A DNA stretch of 64,000 bases, from the NCBI RefSeq assembly GCF_013373865.1, contig NC_050471.1:9072050-9136049 (forward strand), in the 5' to 3' direction. A model generated the notes under the pieces. The model saw nothing but the letters and a program-made list of their open reading frames with translations. It did not search any database and had not been told where the DNA came from. The translations under genes were made by a program, and so were the position numbers. Shown in pieces: positions 10,499 through 22,100 of this stretch; within the stretch, counting starts at the first letter, position 1; the number at the start of each line of letters is the position of its first letter. This stretch comes from Monomorium pharaonis (lineage: Eukaryota > Arthropoda > Insecta > Hymenoptera > Formicidae).

Positions 10499-11327
10499 TT
10501 CCTCGTTGCATCACACACACGCGCTCGACACGATTAACGGCGTCGGCTCGGTTCGGCATCCCCGGCGATGCCTTCCGCGGGGGAAACTCGCTCTCGACCG
10601 ACGAGAGGACGCGGGGACGCGACGAGATCGAGCGGAGACGGCGACCGTTGTACATGAACTGCGTCACTTCACGACACAACTTGACGAAAAACTCAAGCGA
10701 TTTCGCGCCATTTCCCACAGACGGTAGGAGGGGGGGAGGGGAAAGGAGCGCGAGGGACGCGACCACTTTGCCCCTCTGATTAACGTCGTCGACTCGGTTC
10801 GACATCCCCGGCGATGCCTTCCGCGGGGATACTCGCGCTCGACCGACGAGAGGACGCGGGGACGCGACGAGATCGAGCGGAGACAGCGACCGCGACACGA
10901 CGCGACGAAAAACTCAGGCGATTTTCGCGCCGATTAATGTCATCGACTCGATTCGGCATTCGGGCGATGCCTTCCACGGGGAAATTCGCTCTCGACCGAC
11001 GAGAGGACGAGAGGACGCGAGGGACGCGACGAGATCTTACCCCGCGGCACTAAGAAGACGACTCCGAGTGGAAAAATGCACGATCGCGAAGCGTAAACGA
11101 CGTAACCTTCCGCTTGCGTGTACGCGTCGTTCGCGATGGTACTGAGTTGCCTGGTGAACCGTGAGAGGGGGCAAGTAGTCGATTGGGAATCGGAAGAGAA
11201 AATTCGTGAAAAAGAAAAAAATTCTAGCGCTTCGGCTCGTGCTTGGCGTGTGCCAAATGTCACATAAAAACATGAGCTCTGCTTCCGAAAAGAGATTAGA
11301 GACACACATGGCGAGGCTCGATGTTTT
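10477..11327 (-). ncRNA. candidate 5' exon region, minus strand
   Basis: On the minus strand this GC-rich block ends at a consensus donor (CTG then GTGAGT, GT at 10476-10475). It also has a second good donor inside it (GCGGG then GTAAGATC, GT at 11040-11039). A TATATAA motif at 11364-11358 lies about 37 bp upstream of an ATCAAAA initiator-like site, so a start near 11327 is possible. A frame is open through the repeats for about 140 codons and would splice in phase 2 into the next candidate exon. Its peptide is repeat-derived and low complexity. The start, and whether the block is one exon or two, are unknown. Confidence 0.2.
10532..11036. repeat. three diverged GC-rich direct repeats
   Basis: Copies start at 10532, 10778 and 10932. 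Each starts GATTAAYG, then a GTCGRCTCGGTTCG-like block, CGATGCCTTCC, CTCGACCGACGAGAGGACG and a GACGCGACGAGATC block. Spacing differs (about 246 and 154 bp) because copy 1 carries an extra ~90 bp. Copy 3 is the most diverged. The block is strikingly GC-rich beside AT-rich DNA. Confidence 0.85.
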
Positions 11328-11341
11328 GATCTAAAAATTTT

Positions 11342-14300
11342 TCGCAATATATCAGAATTATATACACCGCATCATTCTCTAATAATTTGAAACTGTATTG
11401 GTTCGTCTGTATTTAAAAAAAACCAACTCTTGGTTTAAATATGAAATCGGTCTAAAATAATAAAAAATGAAACATACACAGATTTAATTTGAATAATTTT
11501 TTAATTTAAAACAATTGACGAAAGATACAAATTATATTGCACGAAATTAAATTTGTTTTCATAAAAATTTACTCATTAGATACTGGAACGCTAATTTTCA
11601 GAAAAGAATTTGCAATACTATCTTTAAAATAAAGGGTAAATTTAAGTTTTAAAAAATATTTAAATCTGCAGGATAGCTACTTGACATAAGGGACATATAG
11701 TCACCGTAGCCTTATCTCTTCATATTATTTTATTTAGCACACATTAATGTCCAATGTGAAATTCACGAATGTTTTATCAGAAACGAGACAAAAGAGAACA
11801 TTTTATTTATTTATTTATTATTGTATACACCCATATATTCGAAAAACTGGCTGGATCTAATAATCTTTTTCGTATATTAATTTATATAACATTTAATTCT
11901 AAAAGAATAAAAAAGAAAGAGGAAAAGAAAAAATTAATTCGACATTTTTACTATAAAATATTAATTATTTCCTTCTCTGCTAAATTCTTTAAATGTCAGT
12001 TAATTTACTTAATTAATGTTTCTTTAAATTACTTATTTATTTTAAACATATTTATTTTTAAATATTTATTTCAAACATTTTATTCTTTTATTTAAAATAT
12101 TTATTTATTTTTTTAAATATTTTATATAAATGAATAAAATATATAAATCCATAAAATATCTACAATTTTGATTTCTGTGATTTTACAAAAGATTATTATA
12201 TCTTTAACAATTCTCACAATCAGATCTACACACAAATATATCTGGATTACTTATCGATTTAAATTAAGATTCAAATTATTCACTCTTAAATTTACTGTAA
12301 ATTCCATGAGAAAAATCAGCTACAAATTTAAAATTAAAAATTAAACCAGTATTTTGTTGTAAATCTATTAATTAAGTATTTCAATTTTATATTTAATTGT
12401 TACTCAGCTGCTCAATAAGTGGTGCCATTGGAAAAAGCACGGTAAAGGAAATAAATAATTAAAATATTAAAAAGTCCGGACGCACATAATTTTCCCGGAC
12501 AAATTTCCAACGCTCTCAAAAATCTCTCCGGACGACCCTCTCCGGACCCCAAATACTCTAAAAAAGAGGATAGTGTCCGGGAAGAAGAGGACGGATGGCA
12601 ACCCTATATGCACGTGATTAATATTTCATATTACATAAAAACGCGTGATCTTTGCTAAGTATAAATATTTGATTATAATGCTACTTTAGATATAGTGCAT
12701 AATTTAATAAACCTAATACGAATATTATTAAATTATGTATAATATCTAGAACAACATATGTTAGAAATATTCAATAAAAAATATACCTTAAAGAGAATGG
12801 AACAGAAAATATCAGTAACTTAATAGCTCATCTTTATTTTTAATGCGGTCTCTATTAAATGCGTTAAGTAAATAAAATAAATTTCAATTTTGCTCTGTCT
12901 AATAGATATAATATAAAAGTCATCATAATGTATGATGGCTGAACAGTGAACTGCTATTTGATTTAAAGCATGCAATGGCAATGACATTAAATAAAAAGGT
13001 AATGCTAATCTATCAGATGGATGTCTATCGGACATTAAAAATAAGCAATTTAAAATCAAAAGAAGGAAACATAATAAAATAGTAATAATAAAGTAAATAA
13101 TAAAAGATAAAATAATTATAAGTAATAAGTAATAAATTTGTTTATTAAACTTACATCTAACATAAAAAATTTTTTAGTTGCATTTAGATGTAAATAATGC
13201 AAAATGCGATAAAACAGCAAGCAAAAAGATTATTTTTGTTTAAATTATATAATTGTTTATATTTTGCAAGATTAATATAAAGATGCACACAATAATGTTT
13301 TTCCATTTATAAATGAATAAACAGAAATGCATATAAATTAAGTCGCAAGAATGCAGATAAAATTTCAAATAACGTAACTAAAGTTATGAATGAGAAAACT
13401 CGTTTTATGCTTCGTTGTACTGTAAAAATATCTTTCTCTCAAATTTCTTCACTTTGTTATTAAGAGATATTGATACACAAGTTTGAGTTCTGGACTTCAG
13501 CCCAGTTTTCACTGTTATTTTCATTGTTTCTCGAACAATTTTAATTGCTGAAGTTACAGTGTTTTCAAATCGGCTGGTCAAACGAAGTAAAGGTAAAGAG
13601 GCAAATTGCATTAAGAAAGATCGAGCGAATAAATTGAATGCTTTTTCTTATTATTGCACAGTTTGTAAATAACGCGATGCTCAAAATCCAATCGGTAATG
13701 TAACAGCCTTGTGAAACTCGCACTGTTTCCAGATTATCTCGGAAATGTACGCTTGCAATTGTAACACTGACTTCGTCTCCTTGTGTATCGCATAATACGG
13801 TAAGGTGATTCCAGATCTCGCGGATTATCCTGCAATACGATGTAATTCCGCGAGGAATCGAATTACCTTCGGTGATATCGACATCGCCGCGACGACTTGA
13901 CTGTATAAATGCGTTACAGTACGGACAATATTCGCAGGGTCAAGTTTTAATCAAATACCGTAATGTAATTACAATGCTCCTTATATATATAAAACTTTAT
14001 TTTCACATTGACTTAAATTTACATTAACAACGATTCAGTTTAGGACTAATAATCAAGAATATTAATATCGAGGAGCAAAACAAGAAACACAGTCCTCGCC
14101 GAGAGAAAAAAAGATTCAAAAGAATTTATCTAATAAAAGAGAAAATAATCTGCACAATTTGCTAATATGCATAAAGAATTATCTATCATCAAGATTTAAT
14201 GTGACGTAAATTTACATAAGTTGCCAAATTATTACTTGTAATGTAATTGGTATTCATATGTCTTAAAATTGTCTTAAAATGCGTTAAACTGATTGCAGAT

Positions 14301-14350
14301 CCGTATTAGCATCCCAAGGGATTACTTAAGAGTCTTGAAATAGAAACCCG
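11342..14350. other. AT-rich non-coding DNA with one dispersed repeat
   Basis: Extremely AT-rich, especially 11960-12130, which is nearly all A/T with many TTTAAA and TATTTATTT blocks. It holds copy R of the dispersed repeat. A more complex patch at 13620-13960 is CpG-rich but shows no frame. Nothing else is supported. Confidence 0.5.
12406..12604 (+). repeat. dispersed repeat, copy R (longer copy)
   Basis: The first ~120 bp match 9128-9249. It continues through a GC-richer tail with repeated TCCGGAC or GTCCGG motifs (12475-12570) and ends GGATGGCAACCCTA. A terminal GGGTTGCCA on the reverse strand is typical of hAT-like transposon ends. No target-site duplication or matching left end is visible, so the class is tentative and the copy is probably truncated. 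Confidence 0.5.
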
Positions 14351-14351
14351 C

Positions 14352-14379
14352 TATATAAATACGGATGTGTGTTTAATCA
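14352..14379 (+). promoter_or_regulatory. candidate core promoter (TATA plus initiator)
   Basis: TATATAAAT at 14352-14360 is followed, 27 bp from its first T to the putative +1 A (14379), by AATCAGGG. This resembles the arthropod TCA-type initiator. It faces into the CpG-rich block at 14395-15005. No downstream exon could be recognised. Confidence 0.25.
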
Positions 14380-14394
14380 GGGCACAATATTATA

Positions 14395-15005
14395 ATCTTG
14401 CTCATCGCACTCGGGGCAAAATCTTTTCCTCAAAATAATAGGAGCACCGCGGACGTATTATATACCGATTCACGGTCAAAATCACAGCCGAAGTCACAGA
14501 CAAGAGCCACTCAGCCGTGCGCGCGAATAATTCAGGGGGACCGGCCGGCTGACCGACAGTATTATTTCAACGTCACCGTATAGCCGCGCGTTGTTTTCGT
14601 AACCGTCAAACGCTCCGGCGCGTTGGATGCGGCGCATGGTAATTGCATGCAAATTACGAGAAACCCATCCGGTAATTGTATGCATGAATATTAAAATTAA
14701 TATTAAAACACGATGAATTAAATACAATGTTGTGCGTGCGCGGCGGACAACGTTGATTGTTCACGCGCCGCGCCGCGCGCGGGCCCGCGCGAATGCAAAG
14801 CTCGAATATTAATGACCTTACGACTATGGGGTCCGGGCTATTGTTACGCCGCCAATTATTGAGCAATTCGAATAGCCGCGCTACCTCGTTACCGCGCAAG
14901 ACTTGCGCGACGCGGCGCGAGGAACAATGCGACGGGACGCGCATTAACGCGCGGCGCGATGCGACATTGCAAAGTATCGCGTCGGCCCGCTTTGTCGCAT
15001 AACAC
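14395..15005. promoter_or_regulatory. CpG-rich block, candidate regulatory region
   Basis: A sharply bounded GC-rich stretch with dense CGCG and GCGC (for example 14763-14793 and 14909-14960). It is interrupted by an AT core (14636-14720) that contains an octamer palindrome. Open frames on both strands lack ATG starts or domain similarity. The composition suits an unmethylated promoter or enhancer island. Confidence 0.3.
14639..14657. promoter_or_regulatory. octamer/POU-like imperfect palindrome
   Basis: GTAATTGCATGCAAATTAC is nearly its own reverse complement and contains a perfect octamer ATGCAAAT and two ATTA/TAAT half-sites. A related TAATTGTATGCATGAAT follows at 14673-14689. ATGCAAAT is the classic POU-domain octamer. 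Binding is inferred. Confidence 0.35.
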
Positions 15006-18000
15006 GCTGCGTAATTAGTATATTGATACAGTACATAAAGGCAGAATAAATTGAAACGGTAAATACATTGTTTCCGTCCTATTATAAAGATCACATTGTT
15101 GTCAAGCTATTTACGCTGTAAAAATCTCCTGAATAAACTGAATAGACCAAATATTGAGAGAACGATGTCAGAACGTAGCGTGGATGCTCACAAATATAGT
15201 TCGATAAACGTTGCTCGAAAACAAGTTGCAAACAAATTTTCATTGCAAATGATACATATGTAACGAGGCGTGAAAGCACGCTTCCTTTTCTCTGTATCAA
15301 AATAATATAAGAATATATTCATTATGTAAACTGAATATTTAATTATCTTTACGTTCAATTTATGAAGAAGTCTTAATGACTTAAATATTAACATAAGAAA
15401 AAAAATATACTCAAGTAAAGAACAAAAAAACAATGAAAGATTACATCCTTTGCTTCGTTTTGATAAATTATTTTTGAAAACTTTTTTGCTGCAATGCGTT
15501 AAAGTCATTAAATTACAATTTGCCACTGCTCCGATGTTACCTGTCGTCTTTAAACAATGAACGTCAATTACTGTCGGGAGTACATCAGCAGCATGGCTGC
15601 ACAGCTAACGAGTATCCGCGGATCTCCTCTCGGTTCCATTGAACCTGACTATCGGTAAATTTTTTAAAAAATATTCTTTACACGCCCACGTTAAATTAAC
15701 TTTTTATCCCTTTCCACTAATTACGAAGCTCACCTAATTTAACTAATATTAAACTATATTAAATTTGTCCACGTACTTTTCCACGTTCCGGCGAATTTTT
15801 TACTGGTAGAAATAGGAGACAACATTAAACAGGAAAAAATTGAAAATAAGACTTAATGAATGTATGACAGGTATGAATACGGTCACCAGTTAATTAAAAC
15901 CGGAATACGAAAACGAGTAATTTCGTTATATGCCCAATGCGATTGCGTGAGTCTTCCCTCAGTTTTCTTTTGCAGGCGACGAACTTTGCCCCGCACAGTT
16001 GACTGGCACTTAATTTGCGTTACTTTCAGAAACAAAGAGTCAACTAGCTGTGGAGTCAACTCGTGCTCATCTAACTAACTCTTACACACATTCGGCGTCC
16101 GACACAGTATGCAACACTGCACGTTGGTGAACTTTATTATCGTGCAATTAGACCTCTACTTTTCACGGAGAGACACAAGCCCATTTAAAGATTTGTAAAA
16201 GCACACAGTCCGCGTTATTTTGCATTGTTAGAAAAAAGAAACAAAAAACAGAAAAAATGAATAAACTTTCCGTACTATAAATCGGTTAAAATTTATAATG
16301 TCAATTAAAAACTCTTTTTCTTTTAAACATTGAGACATTAACAGTTTTTAAATTATAAAAGATGAAAAATTTATAAATAATTTTTGTAATGCATATAAAT
16401 AATAAAATCGTAGTAGCAATTTCATTTAAAATATATGTTATTTTCGCAAAAATGTAATTTAAGATTTACTTATATAAACGTAATTCAAAATTGCAAATAA
16501 ACTATTTCAGTTTTTGCCAGGAAATAAAATACGTTAATTTATTTATTATATTATATGACAACGCTCCTCACAGAAAATCAATATACCGATCGGTCAAAAC
16601 AGCTGGGCGTAACAATATATATATGTATACTATAATAGTAAAATTAATATTACATCAAAAATCCTAAAAAGCATTTGAGAAGCAAACTAGAAAAGTTACA
16701 AAATCAATAAACTATAAAAATATTATTTTAATCTTGTTATAATTGCAATTTCAATCTCTCTCTGTAATTCTTCGTGCCTTAATAATTCAATACGATACAG
16801 TTACGTTATCCTCGCGCAGCAAATTCGCTGGCAAGCCCTACTTATCCCTAAATAGACCTCCATTATTGGCCGTGTTGCAAACGGCATATCTACTAAGCCA
16901 TGGAATTAACCGCAATGTATTCCCTCAATATCGAAAGCACTTGTCGTCCCGATGACACGCAAATTACGGAATTTCATGTCACCTAACGACAACGACGTGC
17001 ACCGGTGCGTCGCGCTGCCGGAGCGGTCCAACTGTTTGCACGGCGATTGTTTGCTCGTGCGACGTGGAATATGTCGTGCGGTCGATAAATAAATATCAAA
17101 CACAAATCTCACGTGCCCAACTGGGATAATTGTGAGTAGCGAACGATCGATACCGTGGTTGCTCGACGAAGACCGATGAGCGAGTCAAGATTACCTGGGA
17201 CAATCCTTGATAGTTATTCACGAAGCTCGTGGCTCGAATCGCATGCACGTTTATTAACTTCTCGATTCACTATATGAATATCTATACAAAATACAATAAA
17301 ATAAAAACAAAAATAACTCAGAATAATAAAAAAATACGGTATACAGTTTTCAGAATACATAAATGACTATAGGTAATAAATCAATAGTCGTAAAATGATA
17401 GCTGTTATTATAGAGTTCGACAGAAATAACGAGTTGTAGGATAGACTGTAAATTTTAAAAATTATGACTTTTCGAAAAAAATATTAGCATCAGGTCAGCA
17501 GATTACTAATGTGATATTACGCGTGTCTCTGAACATTGGCGAAGTAAGTTTGTGCGTTGATATGATAAATGCATCTGCGCGTCATTACTCTTGAATAATT
17601 GCCACCGCGCTTAATTATCCCGGTTGACATAATCATATCTTTACGCCACTTCAACGCACAATTTCTGAGCAACGAGAATAGCCTGTTTTTGCTTTGCGTG
17701 TAATTTAAAGAGTTATATCTTAAACATATCGTTACATCTTAGACATGACATTTATTTATTATAAAAATTACATCTTTATCAACGATGAATTTAAATAAAT
17801 CTGTGCATTATATTCTACTGCATTTCATAGGGAATGACAGTATATAAATGGTGTTATGTAAAATTTGAAGTCTGCTAAAGTTACCAATATTAAAGTTATA
17901 TTGATGTTTACTAGAGTGTAAATTAATGTTGCACAAAAACTTTTCATCCATGGTCTAACTTCGTTAAAAGTAGCAGTATTAAATTGATATTGTATGTATA

Positions 18001-19130
18001 ATAAATAATGAAATTGATTTTAAAAAATTGAAATACCAAAAGAAAAGAAATTTCAAAAGATTACATATATTTATAAATAACATTTAGTTATTAAAAAAAA
18101 TATTGTATGTGTGCGAAGCCAAATATATATATTTTTTTTACATATTTTGTTCTTTAATATTTGTTTCCCTTAATATGATATTCTCATAAATATTATTTAT
18201 ATTATTTATAATTTTAATATTCGTCGATAAGATCTTTAAAAAATAATGAATTATAAGTTTCTCTTTTTGAATCAAATATCTTCAAAAAATGTTTCATAAA
18301 AGCAATATTTCAAGAAATACAAAATATTAGATATAAAGCCAAAAATGTAATATAATCTAAAAAATCCGCAAAATATGTCCGTGCATTATACTCATTTTAA
18401 TCAACGTTGATTTGTGAAAAAAATACCGAACCGCACTTATCTGCATTATTGCGGCAATACGAGATCCATGAAATCTATTTAAATTTTGTGCAGCACACGC
18501 AGCTTCAGCATTAGTATGCCGCTTGCGCTATATCGCACGACCATTTCCGATATTAATTACTTAATTTAATGAACAGCTAGCGCAATCCGCTTACAGCTCA
18601 ACGATCGTAGAGAGAGGGAGGAGAAAATCGAAAAACCCCAATATTATACGCCCTAAATATGATAATACCGTTGCAACCACAATTTTCCCGCTCTTTTATT
18701 TTGGAATTAAGGGAACAATATTGTCTTGCCGCCCAATTTATCACACAATGACATTTGTGCTGAATGCAGAAAGATCGCGTACATATAATCAGCAAACTTG
18801 TAAATGTTATAAAATCGAAACTTGTATCTACAAGTTAATTCTCCGAATACCATTGATTCTCCGAAATAATTTGCTAACGTTCTAATTTTAATAGAACAAG
18901 CTTTGTAAAATAAAAATTTGGATTTGTCTCATCTAATAAAAAAATATTTAATTACATAAATAATAAATAATAAATAATTTTAAAAAATTGTTCCCAAAAT
19001 TATCGTACAATTGTCTTAAAATATTTTTTACAAACATAAACGGCAAACTTTTTCTAACTAAAAAAAAAAAGTGTTCCGAGTCAAAACTGTTAATTACGTG
19101 AAATATTCCATTGTGATATCTTCGGTGATT
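15006..19130. other. AT-rich non-coding DNA with small CpG patches
   Basis: No gene supported. Moderately complex patches occur at 15530-15660, 15860-16140, 16790-17260 and 18420-18620. The patch at 16950-17170 is the most CpG-rich. The rest, notably 16160-16780 and 17700-18370, is low-complexity A/T. Confidence 0.5.
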
Positions 19131-19132
19131 CC

Positions 19133-19570
19133 TTAGGCGCTTAGACGGTATAGCATACGCAGACGTAATGCGATAAGAGCAATGAGAAAAACAGTACGGT
19201 GGATCGTCGTCGTCTTAATTGGTACTCCAATTACTCTGTAATTGTGTATCGATCCGCTTTTAAGTGAACCAATTACAGGGCTGTGTTTGAAGCCGCTCCT
19301 GCCTGCCACCTCTCTAGTCAAGAAGCGCTTTCTACCGGAAATAATATAGTTCATCGTCGAGTAGAAGATTTCCTCGCTGCATACGCCTCTCTTGTCCGTT
19401 CCTTCTTTTACACTTTCTCTCTCTCCTTCCTTTCGTTTCTCTCTCCATCGCGAATGAGTGTGTCTGTATGCTGTCGGTTTGTGAATACGTGTGTATGCAC
19501 ACCAAATGCTTTTACGGTTAATCGAAATCGCTCTTCGGAACGATTCGAGGTGCCTTAAGCCAGGCTCCAT
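19133..19570 (-). CDS. 145-codon ATG frame, unrecognised
   Basis: This is the longest frame in the window that begins with ATG (19570) and ends at a stop. The middle (roughly residues 40-62) is a Lys/Arg/Glu run made by the purine strand of a CT-rich tract at 19380-19460. The last ~20 residues are hydrophobic with basic residues. No domain, signal peptide or family similarity is apparent. Because it crosses a simple-sequence tract in a GC-rich patch, it is probably fortuitous. Confidence 0.1.
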   Translation of the reverse strand: MEPGLRHLESFRRAISINRKSIWCAYTRIHKPTAYRHTHSRWREKRKEGERESVKEGTDKRGVCSEEIFYSTMNYIISGRKRFLTREVAGRSGFKHSPVIGSLKSGSIHNYRVIGVPIKTTTIHRTVFLIALIALRLRMLYRLSA

Positions 19571-22100
19571 TGAACCCCATCAGTTCATTGTTTCCGAAAG
19601 TCTTCCAGTCTTCCAAAGGAGGCAATTTCGACGCGCCATTCGGTGCTCGTCGACGACGTGAAAAAGAATATCCGGATAAAACTCCGGAGAATCTCAGGAT
19701 GAGTCTCGTTCTTCCATTGGCTCGATGCGAAAAGAGGAATAGGAAGCCGTAAGAGAAGCGGTGTACCAAATAGCAGCACCGCGTTTTAGAAAAGCGTTGT
19801 AGCAAAATTGAGTTGTTAAGAAGTATAATAGTAGAAGCCGGTTTTCGGAGAATTAACTTTTTTTTTTCTTTAAGGAAATACAGAGAAATTTGCGCAATTT
19901 TTTTTCATTTCGAAGCGAAGAAGATAGTACAACATTTTGATTCATAATCGGTATTTTTTCATCCTGTTTAACTCTGGGGAGATGCAGCCGCGCGTCAGAA
20001 AGAATTGTTAGAAATGCAAGGCGCCTCGTTTGCTAGAATTCTAATAAATAGAACCTGAATACCGGAAGCTACTCGTTACTCAAAGGAAAGCTGCGTTATT
20101 ATCCGACGCTTTTATCAAGCAACCATTATTTTCATACATTTAGTATCGTTAGGGGAGTTAAGGGCAGAGAAATACAACCTTTTTATTATATTCTCGCTAA
20201 ATACTTAAACTTTTTTTATCAATAAATACTTTTTAATCCTTAAAAATATAAACTTTTCGAGGTTTAACATCGTCAAATAAATATAAATTGATTCAATCTC
20301 CCTCTTTCTCTTTCTCTCTCTTCTTTTCTTCTAATAAATGTTCGAAAAGTCTCACCATCTTGATACAACGTATTAAATATTTCCAACTCCAACGAAAAGG
20401 CTGTACGAGACCGGTGCGTCGAATTGCGTCCATATATATATGTGCACACACACACACACACAGCCGGTGAATACAACCGACTCGCGCAATCGGTACAATC
20501 GGCAATCGTAGAACAACCCTTAATTAAGTTAACCCCGGCTCGTGCGGTATCGAGAAACTATCCCTGATTGCCTTGTTAACGGGGTAGGTTACCTGGCCCG
20601 TGATATCGATCTACCGACACCGATAAGGGCTGCCGCCCCACCTTCCTACCCACCCTTCCTCATCGTATCAACCCCCGGTAGATTTATGTCCGTTCGACTA
20701 TAACCGACACACTGATCCTAAACGAAAGCAAATTAATAAGAGCCACTGACACACGGGCTCGCAATCACTCATTAATTCCAGTCGCCATAAAATGTAGCTA
20801 TAAGATGTATGCACTTTCTATGAGCAATCCAAATAATTTGATTACTTAATCGTAGGCCTTAAAGTGGGTCATAATCGCACTTATTTTTTCCAGAGTGTTC
20901 AATTCTAAAGTCAGATCAAATTTCTATACTTTATATCCTAAAAAAAAGTTCAAGTGCATTTTTCCCAAAAGTTTAAAAATTATTGAATAAAAAGTTTTTT
21001 ATTTAATAATAGTAAGTTAATTGTTCTATTACTAATAGTAAATTAAAACTATTAAGAACTATTTTTCATTGTTTATTCAACTTTTTGATTTTTATCATAC
21101 ATATATTATACTGTGTTTAGATTTAATAAAATTACTTTGAGTTCAGAAAAATCAAGAGAAAAGATAGACAATATTATTCAAGCCATCAGTTTTCAAGAAG
21201 CCCGATTCACGCAAATTTTCTCAAAACGTCACGAGGAGTCAAATATTCAAACGATTCGCCGTGATCGATGGCTCTGCGGGAGGCAAATTAATGATGTCAC
21301 GAAAACGGAGAATTCGACGACGAGCGCTGCGCACCGCGATATATCATCTCCCGAACGAAATCATTTTCGGCCGGATAATATTTCTGCGGGTTGGCGTGCG
21401 AATTATTACGCCACACACTGGGCGTATGACAAATAAAGACTTTGAGATTATTATATAAGGGTAAGTACACAAAAAAGACGGATCGTTTCTGCTAAGATCT
21501 ACATATATCCTTGTAAAAGAAAACGCGTTAAAAATGACATGCACATTCAAATTACTTTCTTGAACTACATGAATTGTTGATATATATTATAGGATAAATA
21601 GTAAACGTGACTTGAATATTAGAGAGGAAAATTTTTAAGTACAATATATATTTTATTTTATTTTAAACGAAAAAGTATATATGCAAGATTGAAATTCTTA
21701 AAGCCAAAGATTAAGAAAAGTTTAAAAAAATACACAAATAGAATATTTGGATAATTTTTTACAGAATACATATATGTTTAATGTTATTTCAAAATTTTTT
21801 TATTTGTACACACGGAATAATATAAATTTAGTGCTATATAATAATAATAATACTAGATAAAGCTTTAGCTCTTGATTTCTTATATTTGTATATCTTTTTC
21901 AATTTTAATAATGTATATCATATAAGAGTAAATGGTAACTGTGCGTGTGCTACATTATGCAATTTAATAATCGAAGATAAACGGAACTTAAATAATTAAT
22001 ACTTATTATTCTCATTAAATATAAAATATAAATTAAAAAATATGAAATGCTACATATTTCACACAAAACAATTTAACCGCGATAAAATATTCTTCAGACT
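19571..22100. other. non-coding; candidate conserved patch at 20510-20720
   Basis: AT-rich flanks surround a complex, GC-balanced block at about 20510-20720 with GTTAAC at two places, ATCGAT-like motifs and no frame. This is the texture of a cis-regulatory module, though conservation cannot be tested here. A smaller CpG patch lies at 21230-21420. Confidence 0.35.
20445..20462 (+). repeat. (CA)9 microsatellite
   Basis: Nine CA units preceded by a short TA run (20431-20440). Confidence 0.95.

Noticed and set aside
11769..12095. 108-codon frame rich in Phe, Ile, Tyr and Lys
   Set aside because: Composition is dictated by nearly pure A/T DNA; a chance frame.
14654..15094. 146-codon open frame, minus strand
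   Set aside because: GTG start, unrecognisable product, and it crosses the CpG block and the octamer palindrome.
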